This document shows, piece after piece, positions 1 to 7,014 of a stretch of DNA of 9,563 bases. Every line of letters starts with the position of its first letter. Within the stretch, counting starts at the first letter, position 1. A program made the translations under genes and the position numbers. The notes under the pieces were generated by a model, which was not told where the DNA came from, made no database searches, and saw nothing but the letters and a program-made list of their open reading frames with translations. This DNA comes from Planctomycetota bacterium (GTDB taxonomy: Bacteria; Planctomycetota; Phycisphaerae; WQYP01), in the NCBI GenBank assembly GCA_021852225.1, contig JAJZOA010000249.1, positions 1 to 9,563 of the forward strand, in the 5' to 3' direction.

Positions 1-72
1 AGCATGAAACAGGTCGGACGCGTGGAAATTCCGCAGGAGGCGTTCATGGCGGTTCTGGAACCGGGTGACTGA
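1..72 (+). CDS. lepA: Elongation factor 4 (LepA), C-terminal end only
   Basis: Reading from base 1 in frame 1 gives 23 codons and a TGA stop at 70-72. The peptide contains KQVGRVEIPQEAFMAVL, which matches the conserved extreme C-terminus of LepA/EF4 (typically KQ-G-VE-PQEAF-A-L followed by a few residues). LepA is a translational GTPase that acts on stalled or mis-translocated ribosomes, and this tail belongs to its family-specific C-terminal RNA-binding domain. The rest of the gene lies outside the window. It converges on purF, with 65 bases between the two stops, and I see no hairpin followed by a T-tract there. The identification rests on a short but very characteristic tail. Confidence 0.88.
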   Translation, partial: SMKQVGRVEIPQEAFMAVLEPGD

Positions 73-137
73 TCTCCCCGGCCCCGGACGCAAGCCCTCA
101 CCGAAATTGGCGAATCGCCCGGACGGCACGGTATTGT

Positions 138-1676
138 TTAAAACATTTTCATTTGGTTGCGTTCAAAGCCGAATTTACTCAGGCTTTCATCCACTGGAAT
201 CGGATAGTTGCCCGACCAGCACGCGGTGCAGTAGCTTTCCCGCGGCTTGCCAAGGCAATCCAGCATTCCTTCAAGCGAAAGATACGCCAGGGAATCCACT
301 TCAATGAAGTCACGAATTTCTTCCACGGTCCGGCCGTTGGCAATAAGTTCGGTTGGGGTGGGGAAATCGATTCCGTAAAAGCATGGAAAACGTATGGGCG
401 GGCAACTGACGCGCATATGAATTTCCTTTGCGCCGGCCCGCCTCAGGGCCAGAATCTTACCACGTGTGGTGGTGCCTCGCACAATGGAATCCTCCACCAC
501 AATAATGCGCTTTCCGCGAACCATTTCTGGAATCACGATCAGTTTCATCTGCACCGCCAGATCGCGCAGCTGCTGCGACGGCTGAATGAACGACCGGCCC
601 ACATAACGGTTGGGCACAATCCCCTCTTCAAACGGAATACCGCTTTGCTTGCTGTAGCCCAATGCGGCTGATCGGCCGGAATCTGGAATTGGAATAACAA
701 TGTCCGCATCAACCGGGTTTTCAATTGCCAGACGTCGCCCCATTCGCTGGCGAACCATCATCACGGTATCACCAAACAATGTACTGGAAGGGCTTGCAAA
801 GTAGACATGTTCAAACGCACAGTGTGCCGGGGCTTCCCGCTTTTCCACAAAAAACCGGCTGGTTAATTGCTGTCCATCCATGGAAATGGTGACAATTTCC
901 CCTGGTTCCACTTCCCGAATATAGGTCGCCTGAATACTGGACAAGGCGCAGGTTTCGGACGCCACGCAATAGAATCCGTCTTTCGTCTTTCCGATTACCA
1001 GCGGGCGGAAGCCCCACGGGTCACGGGCCGCTTCCATGCGATCTTTGAACAAAAATAAAAAGCTGAAAGCCCCCTGCAAATGCCGCAGGACATGAGCCAG
1101 CGGATCAGGTTTTTCCTGATGCCGTGGCTTGGCCAGCATATGAATCACAATTTCCGTATCACTGGTGGAATAGAAAATGTGGCCATATTTCTGATATTCC
1201 GCCCGCAGTTTAGCCGCGTTTATCAAATTCCCATTGTGGGCCACGGCAACCTGACCGTCGATATATTCCTCAAGAATCGGCTGGGCGTTGCATTTGCGAT
1301 TGGAGCCGGCCGTGGAATACCGCACATGGCCAATGGCGGCCGACCCATGCAAGTCCTTTAGCACATTGCGATTAAACACATCCGCCACCAGCCCCAGACC
1401 GGTATGGCAGTTTATTTCGCGACCATCAGTCGCGGCGATTCCGGCAGATTCCTGGCCCCGATGCTGAAGCGCATAAAGCCCGTAATAGCATCGCTCAACA
1501 GCATCAACCGGGCCGGCAACCCCAAAAATTCCACATTTTTCTTTTTTTTCGTATTCAGTTAAATCAGAGGCGGAGGAGATATGCGAATTCGCTTGGAGGA
1601 CACCATTTGCCGCCAAAGGCAGCGCAATGGATTTTATAGCACTTACTTGACTGGAACCAGACTCATTTCCTGTCAT
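138..1676 (-). CDS. purF: Amidophosphoribosyltransferase (PurF), [4Fe-4S] type
   Basis: PurF catalyses the first committed step of de novo purine synthesis: PRPP plus glutamine gives 5-phosphoribosylamine. The 512-residue protein shows the class II glutamine amidotransferase domain, starting at the nucleophile Cys48 (KCGIFGVAG). QHRGQESAGI is at 71-80 and the NGN motif at 148-150. The phosphoribosyltransferase domain follows, with the PRPP loop VVEDSIVRGTTT at about 393-404. Cys286, Cys432, Cys483 and Cys486 match the four cluster ligands of the Bacillus subtilis enzyme (236, 382, 433, 436) at an offset of 50, so it is the oxygen-sensitive iron-sulfur type. The nucleophile must be freed by removing a propeptide, here 47 residues against 11 in B. 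subtilis. The ATG at 1676 is preceded by GGAG at 8 bases, which supports this start. The gene is monocistronic as far as the window shows. Confidence 0.97.
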   Translation of the reverse strand: MTGNESGSSQVSAIKSIALPLAANGVLQANSHISSASDLTEYEKKEKCGIFGVAGPVDAVERCYYGLYALQHRGQESAGIAATDGREINCHTGLGLVADVFNRNVLKDLHGSAAIGHVRYSTAGSNRKCNAQPILEEYIDGQVAVAHNGNLINAAKLRAEYQKYGHIFYSTSDTEIVIHMLAKPRHQEKPDPLAHVLRHLQGAFSFLFLFKDRMEAARDPWGFRPLVIGKTKDGFYCVASETCALSSIQATYIREVEPGEIVTISMDGQQLTSRFFVEKREAPAHCAFEHVYFASPSSTLFGDTVMMVRQRMGRRLAIENPVDADIVIPIPDSGRSAALGYSKQSGIPFEEGIVPNRYVGRSFIQPSQQLRDLAVQMKLIVIPEMVRGKRIIVVEDSIVRGTTTRGKILALRRAGAKEIHMRVSCPPIRFPCFYGIDFPTPTELIANGRTVEEIRDFIEVDSLAYLSLEGMLDCLGKPRESYCTACWSGNYPIPVDESLSKFGFERNQMKMF

Positions 1677-1732
1677 GCGGCCGTCTCCAGTTTGTTACGG
1701 GCACTGATTCACGCACACCAACGTCGCAAGTG

Positions 1733-1760
1733 ATTATAGCATGACGGACGGTTCACTCAA
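1733..1760 (-). promoter_or_regulatory. Probable purF promoter, extended -10 type
   Basis: On the minus strand TTGAGT (1755-1760) is followed after 16 bases by a perfect TATAAT (1733-1738), and a TG one base upstream of the -10 makes it an extended -10 element. Transcription would begin near 1726, giving a leader of about 50 bases before the purF ATG. A second consensus-like TTGACA lies 27 bases upstream of the TATAAT, too far to act as its -35. No PurR-like operator or riboswitch fold is evident in the short leader. Confidence 0.65.
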
Positions 1761-1908
1761 TACAGTGTCAAAATTAATGATTTTTTAACGGCAATCCCCC
1801 ATCCCAAGCCTGTTGCCGCCGCTGGCCGACGCACCATGGGTCGCGGCAAAGTTGCACTGGACGCGAGCCGATCGCCCCGCGCGGCCTTGCTCCCGGCGTT
1901 TTGAAAAT

Positions 1909-1957
1909 AAAAAAAAGGGGAGCCAGCAATGGCGTAAACTGCCCATGGCTGGCCCCC
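1909..1957 (-). terminator. Intrinsic terminator of the glycine-zipper gene
   Basis: Transcribed on the minus strand, 1957 down to 1917 folds into a long GC-rich hairpin. Four G-C pairs close the base. One bulged or mismatched base follows, then six pairs, one mismatch and four more pairs around a loop of about ten bases. Eight T residues (1909-1916) follow at once, then more T-rich sequence. It sits 18 bases past the stop codon of the gene ending at 1976. On the plus strand the hairpin is followed by mixed sequence, so it should work in the minus direction only. Confidence 0.9.
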
Positions 1958-1975
1958 GAAGTTAAAATGCCTGGG

Positions 1976-2587
1976 TTAGATAAGCGGCCCGGTAGCAGTA
2001 CTGGCACTGGCCGCCATACTCGCGTCAGCGTCCTTTTTGGCTTTCTTTGAGCCCTTGCTTTGGCTGGCCACACGGTTCCAAGAATCACGGACTGGCTCAC
2101 GGGCGCGATCCCAATCCAATTTTGAAACACCACGCGAATTTGTCCAATCGCGTTTCAAGGTCGGTTCGGCCTCTTCAAATGTTTTGTCATGATGGCGCGC
2201 ATGCGATTCCCAGCCATACTGATAGGCAGGGCCATATTCCTCATACGACTTGCCTGATTGAATATAAGGTCGATTGGTAAAATTTTCGCGCCAGTAACCA
2301 TGCTCGACCGTCGGATCCACATGTTCCGCGACGGCTTTACCAGTCAATCCGCCGCCGACACCGCCCACCACACCGCCGATCGCCGCGCCAACGGCCGTTC
2401 CGACCGGGCCGGCAATCGTGCCGACCGCCGCCCCTGCGACGACTCCCGCCACGACTCCACCAGCGGCACCCACTCCGGCACCCACCGGATGCGCGCCGGC
2501 ACGGCCGCTTAGCGGGTCACGGTTGGCATCCTTTTCCATCTTTTTTTGTTCGTTGGACTTTGGATTATGTTTTTGATCGTTCGACAT
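1976..2587 (-). CDS. Glycine-zipper protein with conserved C-terminal YW/RPY/RDW domain
   Basis: The 203-residue protein has three parts. Residues 1-34 are hydrophilic and charged. Residues 35-85 are a Gly/Ala/Val tract with repeated GxxxG spacing, typical of glycine-zipper membrane-inserting segments. Residues 92-172 contain YWRENF, RPY, YEEYGPAYQYG, FEEAE, KRDW, RG, LDWDRA and VRDSW. I recognise this aromatic/acidic pattern from a widespread uncharacterised bacterial family with a glycine-zipper N-terminus. The tail (177-203) is Lys/Ala/Ser-rich. There is no signal peptide. AGGAG lies 7 bases before the ATG, and a strong terminator follows the stop. The biochemical role is unknown; the CsbD-family neighbour suggests, as inference only, a stress or envelope-related job. 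Confidence 0.88.
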   Translation of the reverse strand: MSNDQKHNPKSNEQKKMEKDANRDPLSGRAGAHPVGAGVGAAGGVVAGVVAGAAVGTIAGPVGTAVGAAIGGVVGGVGGGLTGKAVAEHVDPTVEHGYWRENFTNRPYIQSGKSYEEYGPAYQYGWESHARHHDKTFEEAEPTLKRDWTNSRGVSKLDWDRAREPVRDSWNRVASQSKGSKKAKKDADASMAASASTATGPLI

Positions 2588-2716
2588 AAAAAGGCTCCTG
2601 AAAAAGCTGGAACAATGAAATTCTGTAAACAGGGAAAAATATCCTGATCACATAAGCTAATCCGGACAAGCTGCGCGATGGACACCATCAGGCGTCCCCG
2701 CAAGTTGTCAGGCTCT

Positions 2717-2833
2717 CTACTTTCCCAGCATTTTTGCAACGATAAATATTAAAATCGCACCTCCTATTCCACCGCCAAAAATCATATAAATCAGGGCGTA
2801 ACCCACGGCTGCAACTGGAAGGTCCAAACCCAT
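2717..2833 (-). CDS. Small single-pass membrane protein, 38 residues
   Basis: An ATG at 2831-2833 opens a 38-codon frame ending in TAG at 2717-2719. The peptide begins MGLDLPVAAVGYALIY and continues as an uninterrupted hydrophobic, glycine-rich segment (about residues 7-33, including FGGGIGG) before a short basic end, KMLGK. GAGG lies 8 bases upstream of the ATG, a good ribosome binding site for so short a gene. It lies between the CsbD-family gene (172-base gap) and the glycine-zipper gene (129-base gap) on the same strand. I do not recognise a named family. Its length, topology and site resemble stress-associated small membrane proteins, but that is inference. Chance is unlikely given the RBS and composition, though no homology can be checked here. 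Confidence 0.72.
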   Translation of the reverse strand: MGLDLPVAAVGYALIYMIFGGGIGGAILIFIVAKMLGK

Positions 2834-3005
2834 AATCAATACCTCACTTAATCGCTTGCGGCCGAATCGGAGCGTGATTTTTTGACCCACCCGCCGGCTG
2901 GCGATCCGCCACGCCGAAAATACTCGACCGATTCAACCGCCGGACGCTGGCAATGCCAGCCATTTGCAATGCAAAGTGCCGCAGTCGTGTGGTCTTCGGT
3001 GATGG

Positions 3006-3185
3006 CTATTTGCGGACGGTTTTGCCACGCGAATTTTTGCCGATGAATTCTTGAATTTCGCCTGCAGCGACCTGCATTTTGCCTTTGACACGCTGGCGCT
3101 TATCGTCGGTTGCTTTGCCCACCGCCTGATTAGCCTTACCACGAATCTGCTTGACCCGTCCGGCAAATATATCTTCTTTACCCAT
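3006..3185 (-). CDS. CsbD-family stress-response protein
   Basis: From the ATG at 3185 the product is 59 residues: MGKEDIFAGRVKQIRGKANQ, then a repeat-like helical stretch with GKATDDKRQRVKGKMQVAAG and EFIGK. The alternating G-x-x-x-x-GK pattern (GRVKQIRGK, VGKATDDK, VKGKMQ, IGK) is that of the CsbD family: small, very hydrophilic general-stress proteins of unknown mechanism, such as E. coli YjbJ and sigma-B-controlled B. subtilis CsbD. A GTG at 3221 would add 12 residues. I prefer the ATG because it gives the usual family length and because the promoter at 3239-3267 would leave only about 11 bases before the GTG, without a Shine-Dalgarno. The Shine-Dalgarno before the ATG is itself weak (a G-rich run). 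Confidence 0.88.
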   Translation of the reverse strand: MGKEDIFAGRVKQIRGKANQAVGKATDDKRQRVKGKMQVAAGEIQEFIGKNSRGKTVRK

Positions 3186-3238
3186 TGGCCGCCCCATTTC
3201 TTTCAAAAGCTCAATACCCACACCGTGCGCGTTGGAGG

Positions 3239-3267
3239 ATACTAGGGATGCTTTTGAGCCAAGTCAA
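3239..3267 (-). promoter_or_regulatory. Probable promoter of the CsbD-family gene
   Basis: On the minus strand TTGACT (3262-3267, five of six consensus bases) is followed after exactly 17 bases by TAGTAT (3239-3244, four of six). The predicted start of transcription near 3232 leaves a leader of about 47 bases before the ATG at 3185. It lies in the 128-base gap after the stop of the large DUF4159 gene, so the CsbD gene probably has its own transcription unit. It might extend through the small membrane protein to the terminator at 1909-1957. Confidence 0.6.
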
Positions 3268-3349
3268 ACAATGTTCCTGCTTTATGACCAATTTGGCGGC
3301 CAGCATCCGTCCATTAAAGCCATGAGCGCACAACGTCTGACCGTGCAAT

Positions 3350-5893
3350 TTACTGTTTTAACCCCTTAATCTGTGCTTCCAGATTCGCGATCGGAGCGGG
3401 AATTAACTTTTGCGTGGGCTTCGGCAGCGGTCTGGCAATATAGGCCGGGTACTTCGGACCGACCGCCGCCGGTCCAGCGACTGCGTGGACCACTCGGCGC
3501 GGTTCAACGGCCGGGTGCATGCCCACGGAAGGCCTGCCAGCGGATACCGTGGCTGGAATTGTAATCGGCGACACCCTCTGACCATTTAACGAAAAAAGAA
3601 GTACATCTCGCATTATGGTTTGGGCAGATGCTGGCGAATATCCCCAAATGCCCCAAGTATTGGTGCCCAGCAATCCACCGGTAATATCAAAGCGCGAAAA
3701 AATAATCCGCCAGCGGCCATGCCAGCGCACACCGATTAAATGCGGCCTTTTCATATTTCCAATTGTGGCTCTCACAAATTTGCGAAAGGTGACGTGCTCA
3801 ATGGACACGCCACCGGGATAGGTCCCGCCAAACAACCCAGAATTTGCATCGATCCGCTGCAAAGGATGCGACGGAAATATGGCCCCGGCCAGTCTGACGA
3901 AAGAATGGGTGAATGCGGTGTTACCACCCGCGGCATCTACAAACAGCAATCCGCCCGTGCGAACGTAATGCCGCAGAAAGGCAATGTCCACGGCAGAAAA
4001 GTCCAAATTTCCCGTGCCGGTAAGATGCACAATGGGCATTTTTTTCACGGACAACTGGCGGGGTGTAACGGCAGGCATGTGAATCGCAGTGGAGTATTCG
4101 CGGACGGCGAACGCTTTTAGCCTTGGCCACGCCCCCGGTTCCGGATTCCAGTTTCCGCTGTATTTAAGCAGTCCCATGGTGATAGACCGCTTGGCCGGCG
4201 CACGCGCCGGGCGAATTGCCAGCGATTGCAGTCTGTTCGCCAGCGGCTCCTTTCCGGTGGCATACAGATAAATGTTGGTTGGTATCTGCCAAAAGGCGCG
4301 ACTTGCAATGGACTGCCGCTGCCAGGCACCCCCAAAATCGATCGGGCTTATGATCCATTCGTATCGTACGCCATTGGAAAGCCCCCACAAGTTCATTGGC
4401 CTTCGGGGGCGGTACCACGGTTGCAGGTCGTATATCTGGCTTTTTGGCGGCAGCGGCCGGGCCGTATAAAGACCGGCACAGGATTCGTTCGCGTAGGAAA
4501 TCATGGCGTGAAAGAAAGCCTGGGAATTGCCATCTGAACTGACAAATATTAACCCGCCTGCCTGGGTAAATGCGTGAAATTTCTGCAGGTCTTTTGCTGT
4601 AAAATGTGGATCATGACTTCCAGAAATCAGCAGAATGGGCGAACTGAGCCAGCCGCGTACCGACGATTGCAGCGGCACCACCTGCCAGTTCATCGGGCTT
4701 TCAAATTCGCGCGTGACCCAGGCGGTGTAATTGGCGGCATCAAACGGGCGGGCGTTCCACTGACCACTGAAATTTGTCGAATATTGCAACTTGCTTATCA
4801 GAATTGGATTCAGACCGCGCGCCAGAATCAGCAGCGCATAAGCGGTACTTATTTGTGCATCGGAGCCTACAAAATCTGACTTCCAGCTTCCATCGGGCAA
4901 TTGCCGCGCCAAAAGATTCGCAGCCACGGCCTTGTACCAGTTCATTCCCGCAATAGTCTGCAGGCCCGCGGCCAGGGCCACACGTTCATCGCCATAAAGC
5001 GCGTAGAAATTTTGCGTGTTCGGATTGAAATGCCGGTTAAGCCAGTGCAATCCGCGAATAACATGCACCTGGCGCGGCGAACTCAATGCCGCATTACGAT
5101 GAAGAAAGCTCTCGGCAATCAACAGGCTTGCAATGCCCGCCGGCGTCATGGTTTGGGCATCGCGCGACGTGGCGGAATAATTATCGCGCGGCCCGCGGTT
5201 GTAATCCCACGTGCCATCGAGAAACTGTGTGCGAACCCAATGCGACCGCGCCTTTACCCAATAACGAATCGGTATTTCAAGACCATCCGAAGCGCACGCC
5301 CACATGCCCAGCACACCATATTGCGTATTGGAATTGTCCCAACCATGGGCATGGTAACCCCCTATTGCGTCAATCGGGCCACGATAGGTGTATCCGCCGC
5401 TTCGGCTCATGGCGTGCAGCAGATACCGGGCGTCCCAAAAAAGAGCCTGCCGATAGGCTCGTTTTGCGGGAAGCAGGTTCATCGCGTTGGCTTGAAATGA
5501 GGCAACATAGGTCGCGTTCACACGCAATGCCGCTACCGATTTTATCGCGGATTGCATGGCCGGTGAAAAGATATATAACGAAGGCAGATGAATACTTTGC
5601 CCCACCTGCAACAGCGCTTCAAGAATCAGCGCCGTTTTTCCGCCTTCGCTGACCGGATTCCATGGCACGCCGGCGTACCTCCAGTGCCCCTTGCGTTCAT
5701 GTCGCAATAGATATGCCACACCGCGACGAATCGCCTGTTCAACGGCTTGCGATCTATCCACTTTCATTCCATGCCCACCGCCATGGATTCGCCGAGGAAC
5801 TGCACGACCAGGCGTTGGGCTGGCCGCACAAAGCGCCACTGCGGCCCCGGCGTATATGATGATATTCTTTAAATTCCACTCGGCGCGCTTCAT
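3350..5893 (-). CDS. Exported squalene-cyclase-like toroid protein with two DUF4159 segments
   Basis: The 847-residue protein starts with a signal sequence: charged residues 1-10, a hydrophobic core at about 11-24, then a likely cleavage region near 24-32. Residues about 48-365 are alpha/alpha-toroid repeats like prenyltransferase/squalene cyclase folds: YLLRHERKGHW, WVRTQFLDGTWDY and LLARQLPDGSWKS. The cyclase DxDD acid motif is not evident, so a binding or scaffold role is likelier than cyclisation. Two DUF4159-like segments follow at about 385-550 and 570-770. Each has a hydrophobic strand, then F-x3-D, then GGL[IL]FV and GN. The tail 775-847 is Pro/Ala/Val-rich. AGGAG lies 8 bases before the ATG. 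In planctomycetes such genes usually sit beside MoxR/DUF58/VWA genes; here the neighbours are a sugar kinase and a CsbD gene. The molecular function is unknown. Confidence 0.9.
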   Translation of the reverse strand: MKRAEWNLKNIIIYAGAAVALCAASPTPGRAVPRRIHGGGHGMKVDRSQAVEQAIRRGVAYLLRHERKGHWRYAGVPWNPVSEGGKTALILEALLQVGQSIHLPSLYIFSPAMQSAIKSVAALRVNATYVASFQANAMNLLPAKRAYRQALFWDARYLLHAMSRSGGYTYRGPIDAIGGYHAHGWDNSNTQYGVLGMWACASDGLEIPIRYWVKARSHWVRTQFLDGTWDYNRGPRDNYSATSRDAQTMTPAGIASLLIAESFLHRNAALSSPRQVHVIRGLHWLNRHFNPNTQNFYALYGDERVALAAGLQTIAGMNWYKAVAANLLARQLPDGSWKSDFVGSDAQISTAYALLILARGLNPILISKLQYSTNFSGQWNARPFDAANYTAWVTREFESPMNWQVVPLQSSVRGWLSSPILLISGSHDPHFTAKDLQKFHAFTQAGGLIFVSSDGNSQAFFHAMISYANESCAGLYTARPLPPKSQIYDLQPWYRPRRPMNLWGLSNGVRYEWIISPIDFGGAWQRQSIASRAFWQIPTNIYLYATGKEPLANRLQSLAIRPARAPAKRSITMGLLKYSGNWNPEPGAWPRLKAFAVREYSTAIHMPAVTPRQLSVKKMPIVHLTGTGNLDFSAVDIAFLRHYVRTGGLLFVDAAGGNTAFTHSFVRLAGAIFPSHPLQRIDANSGLFGGTYPGGVSIEHVTFRKFVRATIGNMKRPHLIGVRWHGRWRIIFSRFDITGGLLGTNTWGIWGYSPASAQTIMRDVLLFSLNGQRVSPITIPATVSAGRPSVGMHPAVEPRRVVHAVAGPAAVGPKYPAYIARPLPKPTQKLIPAPIANLEAQIKGLKQ

Positions 5894-5971
5894 GGAGGAC
5901 GCTCCTGCCCCAATGACCAGCTGAAACAGAGAACGGTCAAAGCCGCCACGGCCCGGTGATCGCCCCCGGCA

Positions 5972-6928
5972 TTACGTTATCAGTTCAACGCCTGCACGCG
6001 CGCTGAGTTGTGAAAAAATACCTGAATCAAACGATTGGTAATCTTTCGAGACCGCCCGAGTGGTGGCCAGAGCCACAGCAAATCCGAGGGCGGATGGGGG
6101 ATCAAGACCCCTCACAACCCCTGCCACATATCCGGCCAGCAGATGATCGCCGCAACTCACGGTTCGTATCACCGGCAAGTCACAAGGACAGCGGCAGTTC
6201 CAGGCACGTCCGCCTCCCTTTAGTTCAATCAGGATTGCCCCCTGCTCGCCGCGGCTTACCAGGATATTTTCCACAGTCAGCCCGGCATTTCGTACCGCCG
6301 CGACAATGGCGGGCGGATCGTTGCGAACCGGTTCTCCGATGACCTCTGAAAGCTCAGTCAGATTTGGCTTAGCCAGCCAGGTGGGACGTCGGAGGCCCAA
6401 CCCAAGCGGCGGGCCGCTGGTATCAAGTGCAATCCGCACCTGTCGCGTTTCCAGAAGGGTTAGAATGTCCAGAAAATCGCTATCGTTAACTCCCCGCGGC
6501 AGGCTGCCGGCCAGCACCACCCAATCACCGGGGTCAAGCAATCGAACAAGGCGATCGCGGAGTTCAAGAATATCGTGGAGGCTGACCGAAAAACCGGACT
6601 GGCGCAAATGGGTTTCACGTCCTGAACGGGATTCAAGAATAGTCAGATTATTTCGTGTGCCGCCCCCCACCACGACCCAACTGGAACGCACTGTTCCCGG
6701 CGTAAGGGATGCCAGCTCGCGAATGAAAAATTCGCCATCATGATGCCCTATGAATCCGGTGGCCATGGAATCTATGCCCAGCAGGGCAAGCGCCCTGCTG
6801 ACGTTTACACTTTTTCCGGCGGCAAATTCGGCCTCCAGGCTGACCGATTGATGAGCACCAGGACATAGCACCTCACAGCCCACGATCCGATCAATCGCGG
6901 GATTCAGACCGAGTGTGAATATCTGCAT
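5972..6928 (-). CDS. PfkB-family sugar-phosphate kinase, 1-phosphofructokinase/tagatose-6-phosphate kinase-like
   Basis: The 318-residue cytoplasmic protein has the FruK/LacC layout of the ribokinase superfamily. TLGLNPAIDR is near the N-terminus (5-14). The substrate motif AAGKSVNVSRAL is at 36-47, AGSLPRG at 140-146 and KPNLTEL at 187-193. The ATP/anion-hole motif TVSCGDHLLAGY is at 256-267, with Asp261 as the expected catalytic base. Family members phosphorylate fructose-1-phosphate, tagatose-6-phosphate or related sugars with ATP. The usual GGKG reads AGKS here and the usual GAGD or GCGDS reads SCGDH, so the substrate cannot be fixed by motif alone. No PTS transporter or fructose regulator lies nearby. 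GGAG stands 8 bases before the ATG. It follows the cupredoxin gene by 86 bases and precedes the DUF4159 gene by 78. Confidence 0.88.
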   Translation of the reverse strand: MQIFTLGLNPAIDRIVGCEVLCPGAHQSVSLEAEFAAGKSVNVSRALALLGIDSMATGFIGHHDGEFFIRELASLTPGTVRSSWVVVGGGTRNNLTILESRSGRETHLRQSGFSVSLHDILELRDRLVRLLDPGDWVVLAGSLPRGVNDSDFLDILTLLETRQVRIALDTSGPPLGLGLRRPTWLAKPNLTELSEVIGEPVRNDPPAIVAAVRNAGLTVENILVSRGEQGAILIELKGGGRAWNCRCPCDLPVIRTVSCGDHLLAGYVAGVVRGLDPPSALGFAVALATTRAVSKDYQSFDSGIFSQLSARAGVELIT

Positions 6929-7014
6929 CCGTCAAACTCCCCGTTTCGCCCGGGCGACTGCTGCCAGGAAGGCCGGTGGCTTTCACGGACTGCCACCCTG
7001 TGCCGCGTAAAGAT

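Noticed and set aside
153..671. Long plus-strand open frame of 172 codons opposite purF
   Set aside because: It lies entirely antisense to a clear purF gene, has no recognisable motif, and arises from the codon bias of purF.
1774..2133. Minus-strand frame of 119 codons overlapping the glycine-zipper gene and its terminator
   Set aside because: It runs across the strong terminator and the conserved 3' end of the real gene in another frame; its composition is Arg/Pro-rich like a shadow frame.
2680..2697. Seven-pair hairpin (one G-T pair, four-base loop) shortly after the small membrane gene
   Set aside because: No T-tract follows on either strand, so it is not called a terminator; it might still be a processing or stabilising stem.
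2509..2739. Minus-strand frame of 76 codons covering the leader of the glycine-zipper gene
   Set aside because: It starts inside the 38-residue gene and ends inside the glycine-zipper gene in a different frame, without a ribosome binding site or recognisable sequence.
2946..2960. Six-pair hairpin with a three-base loop after the CsbD gene
   Set aside because: There is no T-run after it and the stem is short; easily expected by chance in GC-rich sequence.
2933..3166. Minus-strand frame of 77 codons overlapping the CsbD gene
   Set aside because: It overlaps the well-supported CsbD frame, has no family resemblance, and its start falls inside that gene.
4901..5652. Overlapping plus-strand frames of 199 and 188 codons opposite the toroid/DUF4159 gene
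   Set aside because: Both are antisense to a gene with a signal peptide, a good ribosome binding site and clear domain structure; neither shows motifs of its own.
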